From contig OZ199839.1 of NCBI GenBank assembly GCA_964304625.1, forward strand, positions 9,176,001 to 9,240,000: 64,000 nucleotides of DNA, in the 5' to 3' direction. Every line of letters starts with the position of its first letter. The first letter of the stretch is position 1. Of the stretch, positions 12,280 through 24,723 are shown piece by piece. Below the pieces are notes generated by a model. The model saw only the letters and a program-made list of their open reading frames with translations, was not told the origin of the DNA and made no database searches. This DNA is from Kudoa neothunni (lineage: Eukaryota > Cnidaria). A program made the translations under genes and the position numbers.

Positions 12280-14185
12280 CCCTCCGGAGCACGCGCAAAA
12301 ATTACTGCGTGAGGGCACGCATAGGGTCTAAAAGACCCCACGAGGAAAATGATGAAAATAATACGTTTTATTCAATAAAATAATTATCGTTTAACAAAAC
12401 AACTATCGCATATAGTTTTAGCATGTTTTTTGCAAATATTTCCCCAACAAATATTGCATTTTGATTGAGTTTTACGATCATTTTGCCTAACACATATATG
12501 ACATCTTCTATCTGCAGCAGTAGATATTTGGTCACATTCTTTAATTTTTGCCTCATCTACATTAATATTATTAATACATAAATTAATTTGTACTTTTGCG
12601 ATTCATTTGTTGCTCTAGCAATTGTAATGCTAACGATTTTAAGAATTCTTTTCTTCGAATATTTTCCTTCGTATTTAAACAATAAATTACATATGAATTT
12701 ATTGAAACTACATCTAGGAGCGCGTGAAATATTACTGCTGGTCATCTTCTGGTAGTTCGATGGGTAGAATAATTAGCACACATCTGGTCGATTGTGTCTA
12801 TACCTCCCTTGGTGGAATTATAAAATGAAATCATTTCTGGGGATGATTTGAAACTATTATTGGTTTATGGCGAAAAGAACTCAATAATATGACAGGTTTG
12901 TTTTTTTTCGAAGTGTATGACAGCAATGTAAAATCGTTGGTAAAATCGAACATAGATGAATATACATCTTTTGTCTTAGATGATAGAAATTCCGAAGGAA
13001 TCTCCTTTTTATTTTTTCTAATAGTACCACATGCAGTGATACCATATTTCAATAATTCTTCAAAGAGAGGAACTGAGGTAAACCAATTATCTACCGTAAC
13101 GTTTCTACCAGAACCTAAAATCGGTTCCACCAACCGCAGTACTAAACATTAGGTGAGTTGTCAATTCTATGAGTGCCAACATTTTGAGCACCTAAGTATA
13201 CCTCAATATTTAAGGTATAAAATGTTTTAGCATCAGCCATATTAAAGATTTTTATGCCACATTTTGCAGGTTTTAGAGGCATGTATTGCTTAAAAATACA
13301 GTTGCTGCTGAATGCCCGAAGCATTTCGTCAATTGTTAAATATCCGGTCGGAGTATAGTATTTTAAGAAATTGGATTTTATGCGGCTAATAACATCTCTA
13401 ATTTTAAATAATCTATCATTAGAGGACTCCAATGATATTGACGAATCATTCGTAAAATGTAGACAACGTTTCAATAACTTAAATCTATTTTGGCCGAATA
13501 CTTTGTTGCAAATGGGAAATCCAAAAATATCATCATATCAACTGCCCAGAGTTCATTCATATTGGTTAAATTAGCTTTTTTTACTCCAAGAAAATAATGT
13601 AAACCTATAAATGCTTTTAATTCACATAAATCAAATTCAACGCAATCTCTTTTTCGTTAGAAATTAGTTTGTATTTTTTTAGTTGGTCATTTGTAAAATG
13701 TAGTATGTCTTACAGTATTTCGTCTATAATAAATAAACTCCATATCTCAGACCCTGTATTAACATTATCAGGAAGATTGATTTGATGTTTTTCTTGAATA
13801 ATATCATGTTTTCTTTTTTTGCCAAACAAACCGACCATTCATAATTCTTCCCATGTAATGTTTCCTTATTAATATTTGAACAGTCAACAATCAATTCATC
13901 ATCGCCAATGTCTTTTGACACGTCAGATTCAGATATATCACTATTTTCTGATAGTATGTTATCCAAATAGGAGTCAGAGCTATATGTCTCCGAATCCGAC
14001 GAAAACATATCACTGCTATCATAATGTAAAAAATTTTCAAAGTCCATATCTGTTAAATCTCTATATTTTTTGTAAAAAAATATGCGAATAAAATTAATGA
14101 AGAGTCACTAGCTTGAACCGAAAAAATATTACAGCGATATTAAAACCACACGGGGTCTTTTAGACCCCACGCGTGCTCCGGAGGG
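12280..14185 (-). mobile_element. piggyBac-family DNA transposon, broken (copy 1)
   Basis: About 1.9 kb flanked by TTAA on both sides (12276-12279 and 14186-14189). Perfect 16-bp terminal inverted repeats read CCCTCCGGAGCACGCG. Inside each end is a palindromic motif, TCTAAAAGACCCC or its complement. On the right it abuts the terminal repeat; on the left about 25 bp intervene. This asymmetry resembles canonical piggyBac, where spacers of 3 and 31 bp separate terminal and internal repeats. The sharp ends suggest a fairly recent copy. Confidence 0.9.
12384..14047 (-). pseudogene. piggyBac-type transposase (DDE_Tnp_1_7), degraded
   Basis: Pieces lie in order on the minus strand in more than one frame. 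An acidic Ser/Asp-rich N-terminus (about 14047-13850) is followed by the first catalytic region TIDEMLRAF...YMPLKPAKCGIK (about 13340-13230), the second TVDNWFTSVPL (about 13090) and the third KGGIDTIDQM (about 12810). A C-terminal Cys-rich zinc-binding tail (CHIC...CNIC...C..H...CDSC) ends near 12384. All three catalytic Asp are present, but the frame is broken by shifts and at least one stop (TGA where Trp is usual after the third Asp). It is therefore not a host gene. The middle is also eroded between about 13720 and 13480. Confidence 0.85.
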
Positions 14186-14189
14186 TTAA

Positions 14190-15726
14190 TGATGAAATTA
14201 GCATATATTTATCAGACATAAACCACAATAGATTTGTTCTTACAACACAGATTTACGACTTCTTATTATTGAATAAAAAAATCAATCATGTAAATTAGAA
14301 CGTTGACTAAATTTCACAATAATGGGCATTTAGTCGAAAGTCGGGTATGATCGAGTACAAAAGTATACGTGGAAATTATTGCTTATTTCTCAACAAATAA
14401 ATTTAGTTTGCATTTTTTATATATTCATAAAGATATAGTAATGGTTAACCATCGTTTAATTTTAACAGAAGCTTTTTTCTTTAAAAAGTAAAATTATTAT
14501 TCAATTGTTTCAAAATGATTTTTTTATTGAATCGTTCGCAAATTAATAAAAACCTTGTAATAATATCGGTATGAGGGAATTTAAGATTAATTTCTTTATT
14601 TTAACAGATTAACGCTGAATGAGAATAGACTGCCATTTTTCAAAAGTAATTATGATTGGAAGCCCAAAAGTTACTTAATGCATTAGATATATTTATATTT
14701 CTCTACATCATAGATACAATACTATATGGTTTTTAGCATAATATTAACGTAATATTGAGTCGAATACAAAGTCTCAAGTCTGGAGATGGAAATATGTTTT
14801 CAAGATCTTAACCTTTGCTTAAAAAAATAGTTTAATAAAATTCCAAACATTATTATAATTAATTTATCATTTATTATGTAAGAAATTTTAATTTCATTAA
14901 AAAAAGTTAATATTTTTTGGAAAAGTTTATGTAATTTCAAATTCATTGAATTATTGTGATTAAGGATACATTGTCAATTTCAGGAATTTTAAGAAAAGGT
15001 GATTTATATTTCCAATATTGCAATGAAAATTAAATTATTTAAAAATTATAATAACGCTAAATCTTTTCCGGATTGGTCTATCGTCACCAAATCATTATTT
15101 TATGGCATAAATTTATAACATCAGATTATATATATTTAATTTAGAATGATCATAATTTATTTTCGCTTAAAATATAATTATGGTATTTTTTGATAAGTAA
15201 ATCGTCCTAAAATATTGGTGCATGTCAAACTTTAAAAGAGTTTAAAACCACATGTAAATATGGCAATAGTAGCTGCGTATATCTTAACATTTCTCCTAAT
15301 GACAAAAATAATATTTATAAGACATTAAATATTTAATTTAACTAATTCTGTTTGTATTTATAGAGTAAATGTTCATTGTAATTGCTTATCACACTGAAAC
15401 AAACTAACATCAATTATAAACAGGTAATTTTAAATCTGTTTCTTAAGCAGAGTAGCAGGAAATTTCCTACTCCTGATAGAAATATTTTTTACATTGGCGC
15501 TAATAGGTGAATTATCGTATTTTATTACTGGTACGATATTTCTATACATAATTAAAACTGCATTTAGAATAATTATTCACGACAAACAGAAAGGCCTACG
15601 AATTATATGTATTTATTATTTTCTAATGTATTCTTATAATATAACGAAAATATTAATAATATTTTTATTACAAAATTAATCTAAATATAATGTATAAATT
15701 TATATGGTCTTTCTGATTATTAAAGG
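14190..15726. other. Intergenic, very A+T-rich
   Basis: I see nothing coding or repetitive. A 61-codon frame at 15494-15679 (+) is almost entirely Ile, Tyr, Phe and Leu and is taken as noise. The minus-strand membrane-protein gene ends at 15727. Confidence 0.5.
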
Positions 15727-18718
15727 TTAATTTTTCTTTTTGATAACCACGAATCCAACTGCACCGACAATCAGAACTCCAAGTACCGCAACCACTATTA
15801 TTCTAAAATGATTTTATTTAAATCACAAGTAATTTCATTATGAATACATGACGAGGGTTTTTGAACTAAATAATGGATTAATTAATTATTTAATGATTAT
15901 ACAAACCTTGAACTGCTTTTTGCACCTAAAAATCATAATTAAAATATCATTGCGTAAATCAAATTTTACCTTGTTCTATAACTTCCTCACCATAAATAGT
16001 ATCATCTGTAGAGCTGTAAACAGTTAAATGATAACTGTTACCGTCTATTATTCCTCTGATGGTAAAAGATTTGCATGTTGGAAACGTTCTACAACCAGCA
16101 TCTCTTGGATTCATACATTGTTTTACTGTTGGCATCGACTTGACACTTGAATTACGTAATACCCATTTGCATTTTGAATTTTCTTGAAGACTTGATGGAA
16201 GTGCATTTTCTATATGGAATAACTCACCATCTCTTGTTATAGTTATAAATATAATTTTCCCCTTTTCTGTTGGATTTCCTTTAGGAGCAGCTATTAAATT
16301 ATGTTAATATTCATATGAGTGGATATTTTAGTTACTGGGTACTATAGTGATTTCTTTAGGTGAAGATTTTCCTACTGCAGTGACTACCACTTTGTATTCT
16401 TCTTTTGCATCATAACCATTGAATATAATCGAACGGCACAATGGAGGCGAGGTACACGTGTTTGAACTTTGAGAAGCCGCTGTTGTGGTAGTAATAGTAG
16501 GTGCAGCATTATCTGTTTGAGCTTCGCCAGCTCTTGCAATCTTTGTTCCAATAACTATTAGTTCAAGATTAGAAAGTTGGCTGGTGCTGGCATTCGGTTG
16601 ACCAGCGCTAGCGTTGGATCCAGTTGTTGTGCTTGGTGGAGTCATTGGCACTGGTGGAACAGCTTCTGGTGCCTTTGGTCCCTCACACATATAAACATTT
16701 TCGAACTTGTCATTGTCCTTGACCTGGATTGTATAATGACAAATGGCTTCTGGAACTTTTTTGGATAACTGTGCATTCAACTCCATACCATTCACAGTAT
16801 ATTTTTGAGAAATGATCAATCTGGCCAAACCTAATTTTAATTAACCCACAAATCACTTTTAAATGTACCTGTAATAACATTAGTATAAATATGCTCCTTA
16901 TAATCTTTGTCAGCAACGACTTTAATATCATAGGAAGTGTTTGGTTCGAGATCAATGATGGTTATTGATTCCCTACATCGTCCTCTACAGGGGTTTGTCT
17001 TAGTGCATGTAGCAGCACAAAATGTGTTCTTTCCCGTTGGACTCACGTAATACTCACAGTTGGGCTCTAATCTCTTATCAGTTCCAACTGTGCCTCCAAT
17101 TGCTGTTAGAGTAGTTGTTGATTCTGTTTTAGTTGGGACCGTCGTTTCGAATACTGTATTGGTATCTTTTTTGTCTTTATAAAAGTATAGAGCTGATAGT
17201 TTCAAAATATTAACTATATACTCGTTCTTATATATATTTGTTCCGTAAAAGTATTCTGGCCGCCTGTGTCGGCAGATGAAACTTCGATTATGTATGGTTT
17301 TCCTGCAGAAAGTCCTTCAATCGCCGCCTTCGTACATTCTGTATTGCAATTTTTTGTTTCACCGGAAACTTGAGTCGAGGAGCTACAATCTGTATTGGTA
17401 TATGTAGATGGTTTAATTTTGTCAGCCGCATAATGTTTTAGCGTGCATGTAGAAGAGGGGGTGGTGCCAATCGTCCCAAATAAGGTCCTATCGAATGTTA
17501 CACCCTGATTTGAATACAACGATAATAATCCATCCCCAGTCTCTGTAATCGCTACAAAATGAACTATAAATCTTATTATTCACCATATAAATACCAAATT
17601 TATTCTGTTGAAATCCCTCTGTAGCAGTAGCGGTAGTTTTTGTGAGGTCGTGGTGCCTGGTTTGAATTAAGATTTTATATATTTCTTTTGCTGCGATTAA
17701 CGTAAGTTCAATATCTTTACACGGTGCGTAGCATTTCCCATCCGTGTTTCCACATTTAGATTCAAATGGCAGGCTATTTCCAGTATCTTTCCCATCTTTA
17801 ATACTGAACACACATATTTCAGATGATAACATTGAACCTGCGAATTTAACTACAACTTTTGTTTCATCTCCTGTCTTTTTTGTTACATAATATTGAGGCT
17901 CGTAAATAGCCATGTTGGTCTTCATGTATGTATTTGGCATATGATAAAAGAAACTGGGGTACTTCGCACATCTCATCTCATAGTGAGGAATTAATAAATC
18001 GAAATCCATAGTAGACGAGACAGCTGTATCACATTGACTTACCTTTGAACCACATTGGAACTCTGCATCTTTGTAAAAGATGGGACAATCAACTGGGCTA
18101 CAAGTTTTGGTTGATAACGTCAGTTTCTTATCACTATCTATAGATATTTCTACTTGAGGATTTACAATTAATGCTAAATTTAACACATTAATATAGTTCA
18201 ATCATTTATATTAAATTACGTATTGTCAAACCAAACACTTTCCCGCCTTGTTTATGGAGTTCGCCTTTAACATCTGACGTGGTACTACCATCTTTCACGT
18301 AGATGTATTTGGTTCTTGGCGAAAGATTATTATAAGGAATTATGCTATCCTCCTTATTACAAGCGATGATGCATTCATTATCGGTGTTAGTTTCTTGGCC
18401 AGGACAACTTGTGATTTTTACAAAAACAGCTGCTGTTGCACTGGTAGCGCCTATAATTTCTGCCTCGTTTGATCTCATTATACGACATTTTCTGTTTGCT
18501 ACATACTTTGTGCCTCTCAACGTGTGTTTTAGTAAATTTGCCTTAGTGTTATTATCTTGAATGATCTGATAAGTTAGTGTAGCTTCCACTTCCGCTACAG
18601 ATGTAGTTTTAGATGTCTGATTTGTCCTGAAAAGTACTAATAAAATGAAAAATAATTAAATCAATCATAAAAGATAATGGATACAAAAAAAGAAGAACAA
18701 GACCACACTCTTAAACAT
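15727..18718 (-). CDS. Type I membrane protein of Cys-bearing FN3-like modules
   Basis: Nine exons, 858 aa: 18718-18685, 18636-18220, 18173-17595, 17551-17222, 17174-16869, 16830-16336, 16290-15970, 15925-15907, 15802-15727. Introns 1-7 are phase 1 and 38-48 nt; the last is phase 2 and 104 nt. The start MFKSVVLFFFFLLF is a signal peptide split by intron 1. The ectodomain has about six or seven modules, mostly one per exon, each with several cysteines and a closing strand pattern such as LEPNTSYDIKVVA or LSPRTKYIYV, as in fibronectin type III sandwiches. Exon 6 has a Thr/Ser/Pro/Ala-rich linker. The C-terminus is one membrane helix (IIVVAVLGVLIVGAVGFVVI) and a four-residue tail KKKN, a dilysine-like ending. 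I do not recognise the family. A surface or ER-surface adhesion or receptor role is inference only. Confidence 0.75.
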
Positions 18719-21700
18719 GGTTAATAGTATTAGCGAAATAAACAATAATAACTGAATAACTGAATACTTTATTATATTCGATATTATGCCGGATCCAAAA
18801 GCTATTGAAACAAAAGCTTTATTGCTTTATTATTTGATTATTTTATAATAAATTTATCCTTTAAGAATTAATCATGATAATATTATATTATCAAAATTCT
18901 CCTTTGGCAAAACAATTCAGGTTTCAAATTAATAAACACGACAATGTTTTCTTATAACAATTTTTATTATTATTATTATTATAATTAATCAAAAGATAAA
19001 TTGTCTAGTAAATAATATAAACTATCTCGGATTATCAACTCTGCTAGAAAGTGTAAGCCTGATAATTCAAAATATCGATTCATTCGAATACACAAAATAT
19101 TTATATTGAAACCCTTCTATCAATGGAGCGATTGACTATACATTCTTATTAAATTTTCTTAAATGAATTAATTATTTTATTTTTCATTTTCAGAATTATA
19201 AAAAACAAAAAACTAATTAAAAGACAACTTTTTCTTAGTATAGCCTGATTTATGGTAATAAAAATTAACCTAGAGAATGCGAAATCAAAATCTACAAAAT
19301 CAACTTAGTAGTTTATAGAAATATTGACAGTTGGGATAATTTCATGTCGAAAGTAAAGGTAACATAGAATTATCAAACCGAATTGTACATTAGCTCTGGA
19401 TATTACAACGTATACATATACCTAGTAAAATAACGTATACACCAAACTTTTAATTTTAAAAATGCATTAAATAGATAGTTTATTAGCTATTGACAGGTAA
19501 ATTTTCAAAAGAAAATGTGTCCGTAGACTTTTCATTTCTAAATTGGCCAATTATGAATGAATTAAGTTGTAATTTTATTAAAAAATTTATATTTATGTTA
19601 TTTTTATAAGAAACTATGAGGAATAATGTACTTACTACGAGAGTTAGCGCACATCCTAAAAGTATTTAATGTACTTCATTGAATCTGTTCATTCTTTAAT
19701 AAGTTATTGATCAAAATATTAATAAAAAAATAATATCATTCTAAGTAAATTTATTATAAATTGGATAAAATTGTTTTCATGATCAAATAATTATGATTTT
19801 AATCCTGCCTACTTATTTAAAAAAATTAAAAACAAATGATTAAATAGTGGAGATATATTTTATATAACATGATATTGTTTGTGTGTACATTTTATACGAA
19901 TTCTGATTGCACATCTTCCCAAAAAAGGGTGATAAAAGGATTGTTTGATCAGAACACTTAGGTCGCCCTACCCTTCTTACTTTAGAGGTAAACTTTGAAT
20001 CTACATAAAATTAATAAAAAAATTCTACATGATTATTTAACTATTGAAATTCTCGTCGATTTCGCGCTCATTTATCTACTAGTCACTTTCCATATTATAC
20101 AAATCTTCAGACAAGCCATTATTAATTAACTTGGTTGAGGATGTGTTAACAATTTCATTCACTTCTGTCTTTTTAATTGCTCGAAGTTTGATACCTAATA
20201 TTAATTTGGGAAAATTATATTTATTATAACACCATTTCGTTTTCATCCGTCGGTATTTTAATTCTGATTATCGCATTTCGAATTATTCTCGTTGATTTAA
20301 CTTTTTACATAAAGTTAGTTACGTCATTTTATATGAACATTTTGAACCAATGATTAATAGTATTTTTAGTTTAAAAACATTATTATCTCGAATATAGCTC
20401 CAATTCTCTTAATGACAACTATTGAACCAAGTATATACTCACTGCGATATTCTGCAGATGTTAGCCTACGTTGGTTTGAATAAACTCATGCATTTTCAAG
20501 CGCATTGAATATGGTATAAATATCTCTTTGTGAATTTGTTTTACTTTCATATTGTGACCAGATTTAAAATTATTATTAGATCGAAGATTATCCTGTGTAT
20601 ATTTGCTGACAAAAAAGATCTGTTTCAAATAAAAATCAATAGTAACGTTTCACATAAGTGACATTAATACTAAAACGATAAATTGTGATCTATATCGATA
20701 ACGTTCATTATAAAAACTGAAACCACTACATAAATGTAATATTAATTATTTTATTGAACTTATATCGTAATATAGTTAATTTACCATCACTGTTGCAAAT
20801 AAACCACTTTGACAAAAGTTAACGTGTTCTTAACTTACCTGTTGAGTGAGTATATTGATAATTTTTGTCGTATAATATCAACAAATATTTTACAATAATT
20901 AAAATATAAACATAAATATGAATTCACTGAATAAAAATATTGATCATTATTTTAATATTTGACCAATTAATAGGTAAAAGGTCGATTAATTTATTTTGTT
21001 TTGAAACTTTATATTATGATAATTAATTAACTGTTAATTTTATTATTTAAACTAAAAGTTTTATAAGAGAGTTATTTTAGTAGGAGTTCCTATCCATTGT
21101 AATAGCCACGGCCAATTAAAAACGACTTTAAACAACAACTTAAACATTCAACATTGATCGAAGACCAAAATTTTAATTTTTTTCATAATTTAAATTAAAA
21201 AATGATGAATTTTTAATAATCTCGTTGAAATTTAATTTAATTATTCAAATACAAAGTATAATTTTTAAATTTATCTTAATAAATAAACTATTATAACCTA
21301 AATATATTTTTTATTATAATGGATTATTTCAGTGCAACTTTTTTATCTTTGCATGTGTATTGGAAATAAACAAACATTTTAAAGTTAAGAAGATTAAATT
21401 ATAAAATTAATAATAAATTAAATCTCTTAATATAATATGATTTAAGTAAATTTTTACATTTTTTTAAGAGAAAATTATTTAATATTTAAGTATTAAAAAT
21501 ATATATGATCTTATTCATCGAGCTTATAGCACCTCGGTGTAAAGATTATTTAGAGACAATAATATGATTAATAAAAATCGCCATAGCCTGAAATTATATT
21601 TAACGTAAAGTTAAAAGACTATGTTCTCGCTGTCTATATGTATGTATTATTCATAACATCACATAATTATCTCAAAGTAAAAATGCCTAAAAAATAATTA

Positions 21701-22262
21701 CTTAAGTTAAAACTCTATTTTACGACAAATGACACATAGATAAGAATTTAAATAATTTTTTAATTGTAAAAGGATGCCAATAAGTTAATAAATCACACCA
21801 TTAGCTGTTAATAGCCAACACATTGATACATTTTCGTATGTTGGATGGCACCAAATAACAAATTTTCCACTAAGAAACATAAATAAATTTCACATTAAAC
21901 AATTTAAAAACATGTATTTAAAAAAAATTATTGTGAAAAAAATAGTTGATAAATAAACATTTTAACTTAATCCACAAACAATGAAGGATATTATTGTCTA
22001 TATCTAATAAGCAGAAATTTTTAGCAAAAAAATAAAACAAGATTGTTAGATATTTTAAAACATTGTTCTGAAACTAAATAATATGAACAAAAATAATAAA
22101 TTACAAATCAAACAATGCCCATGGGTAGACAATTTTAAGAGCAATGTAAATAAGGTGTTAATAAAGTTATTGATTAGTTTGTGAAAACAGGTACTTCAGT
22201 GAGAAGCCTAATGCAGATTAGCCAGTAGATCTACTATCTATTGAGAGATAATTGAGTAGGTA
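18719..22262. other. Intergenic, 3.5 kb
   Basis: Extremely A+T-rich with no open frame of note on either strand and no repeat family I can recognise. It contains the divergent promoters of the minus-strand membrane-protein gene and the plus-strand bestrophin-like gene. Confidence 0.5.
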
Positions 22263-22809
22263 ATGGATGCTATGGCTGGAAATAAAGAGAATATATCAAT
22301 GGAGACACTTCTGGAAAAACCAGGAATTCCTGTTAGTCAACGTGGAGGTAAAGAGTTGAATACTCACGTCGAGTTTGTTGACGAAACTGGAAGGAACATT
22401 ATTTATGATTGGAGTTTAAAACGCCAGAGAACTCAGAAAAATTTATGGAATCGGACAAAAATCTATCTGATAAGTTGTAAGGTAGAATGCGCCCTTTTAA
22501 GGAATTTCTACAATCATTATTTTCTAATTACATCCAGGGAAACATAAATTTGATCCATTTTTTAATAATAGATGCTTGTAACATTTATGAAAGGCATCAC
22601 CTTGAATGTTTTATTGAATATAACGGTCACAGGTTATTGAATTGGAGTTGCAAAACTAATTATATATTTTTTATTAGTATTGATGACATTTATATGTCAG
22701 AAATTTGGTAAATTTAACAATATATAATATTGAGTTGGTTTAGTTTTTCGGAAATGGATATTATCAAATATCTAAACCGAAAAACAAGCCAACAAATAAA
22801 CGAATATAT

Positions 22810-22853
<44 letters not shown>

Positions 22854-24066
22854 TTATGTTTAGATATTTCCTTTGATCTTCAAGCTACCCTGTTATTAAC
22901 TCCAATAATATTTCCAGTATCCTTTCTCATAAATAGTACTAAAAAGTGTGAAAGTCATTTCTTAATTATTTGGTATAATTTTAGATGATTTCCAACGCAG
23001 AGAAAAAGCACTTCTCTATCTTGCAGAATTCAAGAAACATGTTTACGATTTATTTCTACAATCGAGGGAGACAGGGAAAATTTTGAGTAAATATATCCAC
23101 TCAATACAATATTTAATTGATAATTAGAAGTAAAAAAAACTGTATCCAACAATATGTTTAATAAACTTAAACAAACGGTTTTTCATGTGACTGAATATGT
23201 GTTGACCACTAATACCTACAAAAGATCTGTCATTGCTAAGGCAATTCTTGAATAATCCACCAGTTTCAAACGTTTTCTAATTTCTAGATTAGATTATCTA
23301 TGAAGATCTTAGCGATATTTCTCAGATAATTAGCGATTATTATATATATGATCCAACGGCGCCCTATGCAATGCTATGTATAATGCGACTGTTCACAATA
23401 CAAGAGTAGTTGGTTGGGCAAATTAACCGCTAATCGATTCGACTGCTAGGGGCATAACCAAATCGATTGAGGAGCTGAGGGTGATACGCGATTATCGATC
23501 CCCTTTTTCCACTAGAGCATTTGGAAAAGTTATGTCATTTTTATTGCCCGTATTGTTGTGCCCATTCTACGTAGAAATATCGCACAAAGTTTCCAAGACT
23601 GAACATTGGTCACCCTACACTATAGGTGTTGTGTTTTCGTTCACCATGGGTGCTATGCAGAGTGTACAGGATCGTTTGTATGATCCATTTCTCACATTCA
23701 GTAGTGATGCCATCAATATATCTGAGGTGTTTAAAAAAATTGACCAATTTTGAGATTATTATCAATCAAAAAAATTTTAGATGCGAGATTGGGCTGCCGA
23801 GAGTTTGGTTCACACAGCTAAAAGGTCATACAAGGTGGGACGTTTCCGAGTCAGCAGTCAACAAAATATTAGAGTAGTCCACGATAATATTAAACCTACA
23901 TATTTATATCCAATAGTAAGTTGGAATATGATCTTGAGGGATTTTTAACACAAAATTCTTCCCCTTTTAGAATCTATTTCGTAAACACTATTCCGAACCA
24001 AAATCAAAGTTCCATAAAAACATTGATATTCATTTGAGTGAAAATCCTGTAAATAGTCAGCCTTGA
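22263..24066 (+). CDS. Bestrophin-like membrane protein
   Basis: Phase-consistent exons: 22263-22347, 22985-23086, 23128-23228, 23293-23405, 23450-23726, 23781-23915, 23971-24066, giving about 302 aa. A possible extra exon (22428-22476) has good splice sites but does not join onward in phase. The core exon encodes ELRVIRDYRSPFSTRAF, a hydrophobic segment (VMSFLLPVLLCPFYV), a second near GVVFSFTMGAMQ, then QDRLYDPF...INIS. This order (basic region, two membrane helices, acidic xxPF...D motif) resembles bestrophin/UPF0187 proteins, which form anion channels, in the region before their ENPFG-type motif. The match is by motif order only. The N-terminal half (REKALLYLAEFKKHVYDLF) looks helical and the C-terminus is basic and soluble. 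The GTCATT donor at 23229 is weak. Confidence 0.55.
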
Positions 24067-24723
24067 TCATGTCATTCCCATCTCACAAATATCAGTCAAA
24101 GACAATAACCCCAATCAATTACACTAATTAAGATTGAAAAATATCTATCAATTTATTTATATATTTTTTTTTTCATCCATCAAAATACCTTTTTCTACAT
24201 TTGTTTTTTCATATATATATATATATATATTGACTGACAATGTGAATACATCAGCATAGATAATTTTAATACGCTAATAATAAAATACAGGGATTTTTCA
24301 AATATCCACCGTTCGACAAAAGATTATTAATTCTTATCAAAACTTATTGTAATTACCGATTATTTTCCATTTAATTTATAATCTTTTGACTTTATTTTAT
24401 ATTTTCTATTTTCTACTAGTGACTGCGCTTTAAAATTAAATTTATAACTAATACAAGAAAAAATTGAATTATCATAAGCGCATCTCTAGCAATTACACTC
24501 TAATTGGTTAATCACATTAAAATATATCTAACTTTTCGCTGCATCGGATGTCAAAATATTCGCGTAAACAACGACAACTAACACATATGCGTCACTTATT
24601 AAAATTCAATGCGATCGAAAAGCCATAAACATATAATTGAAATTGTAAACGAAAGCACCCGATGATTATATATTTAGAACGAAGTTGAATCTGTTAATCT
24701 ATCCGAATTTATGTATTGCTGAA
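24067..24723. other. Intergenic between two plus-strand genes
   Basis: Contains a (TA)n run at about 24212-24231 and otherwise nothing recognisable. The Slp-like gene promoter should be here. Confidence 0.5.
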
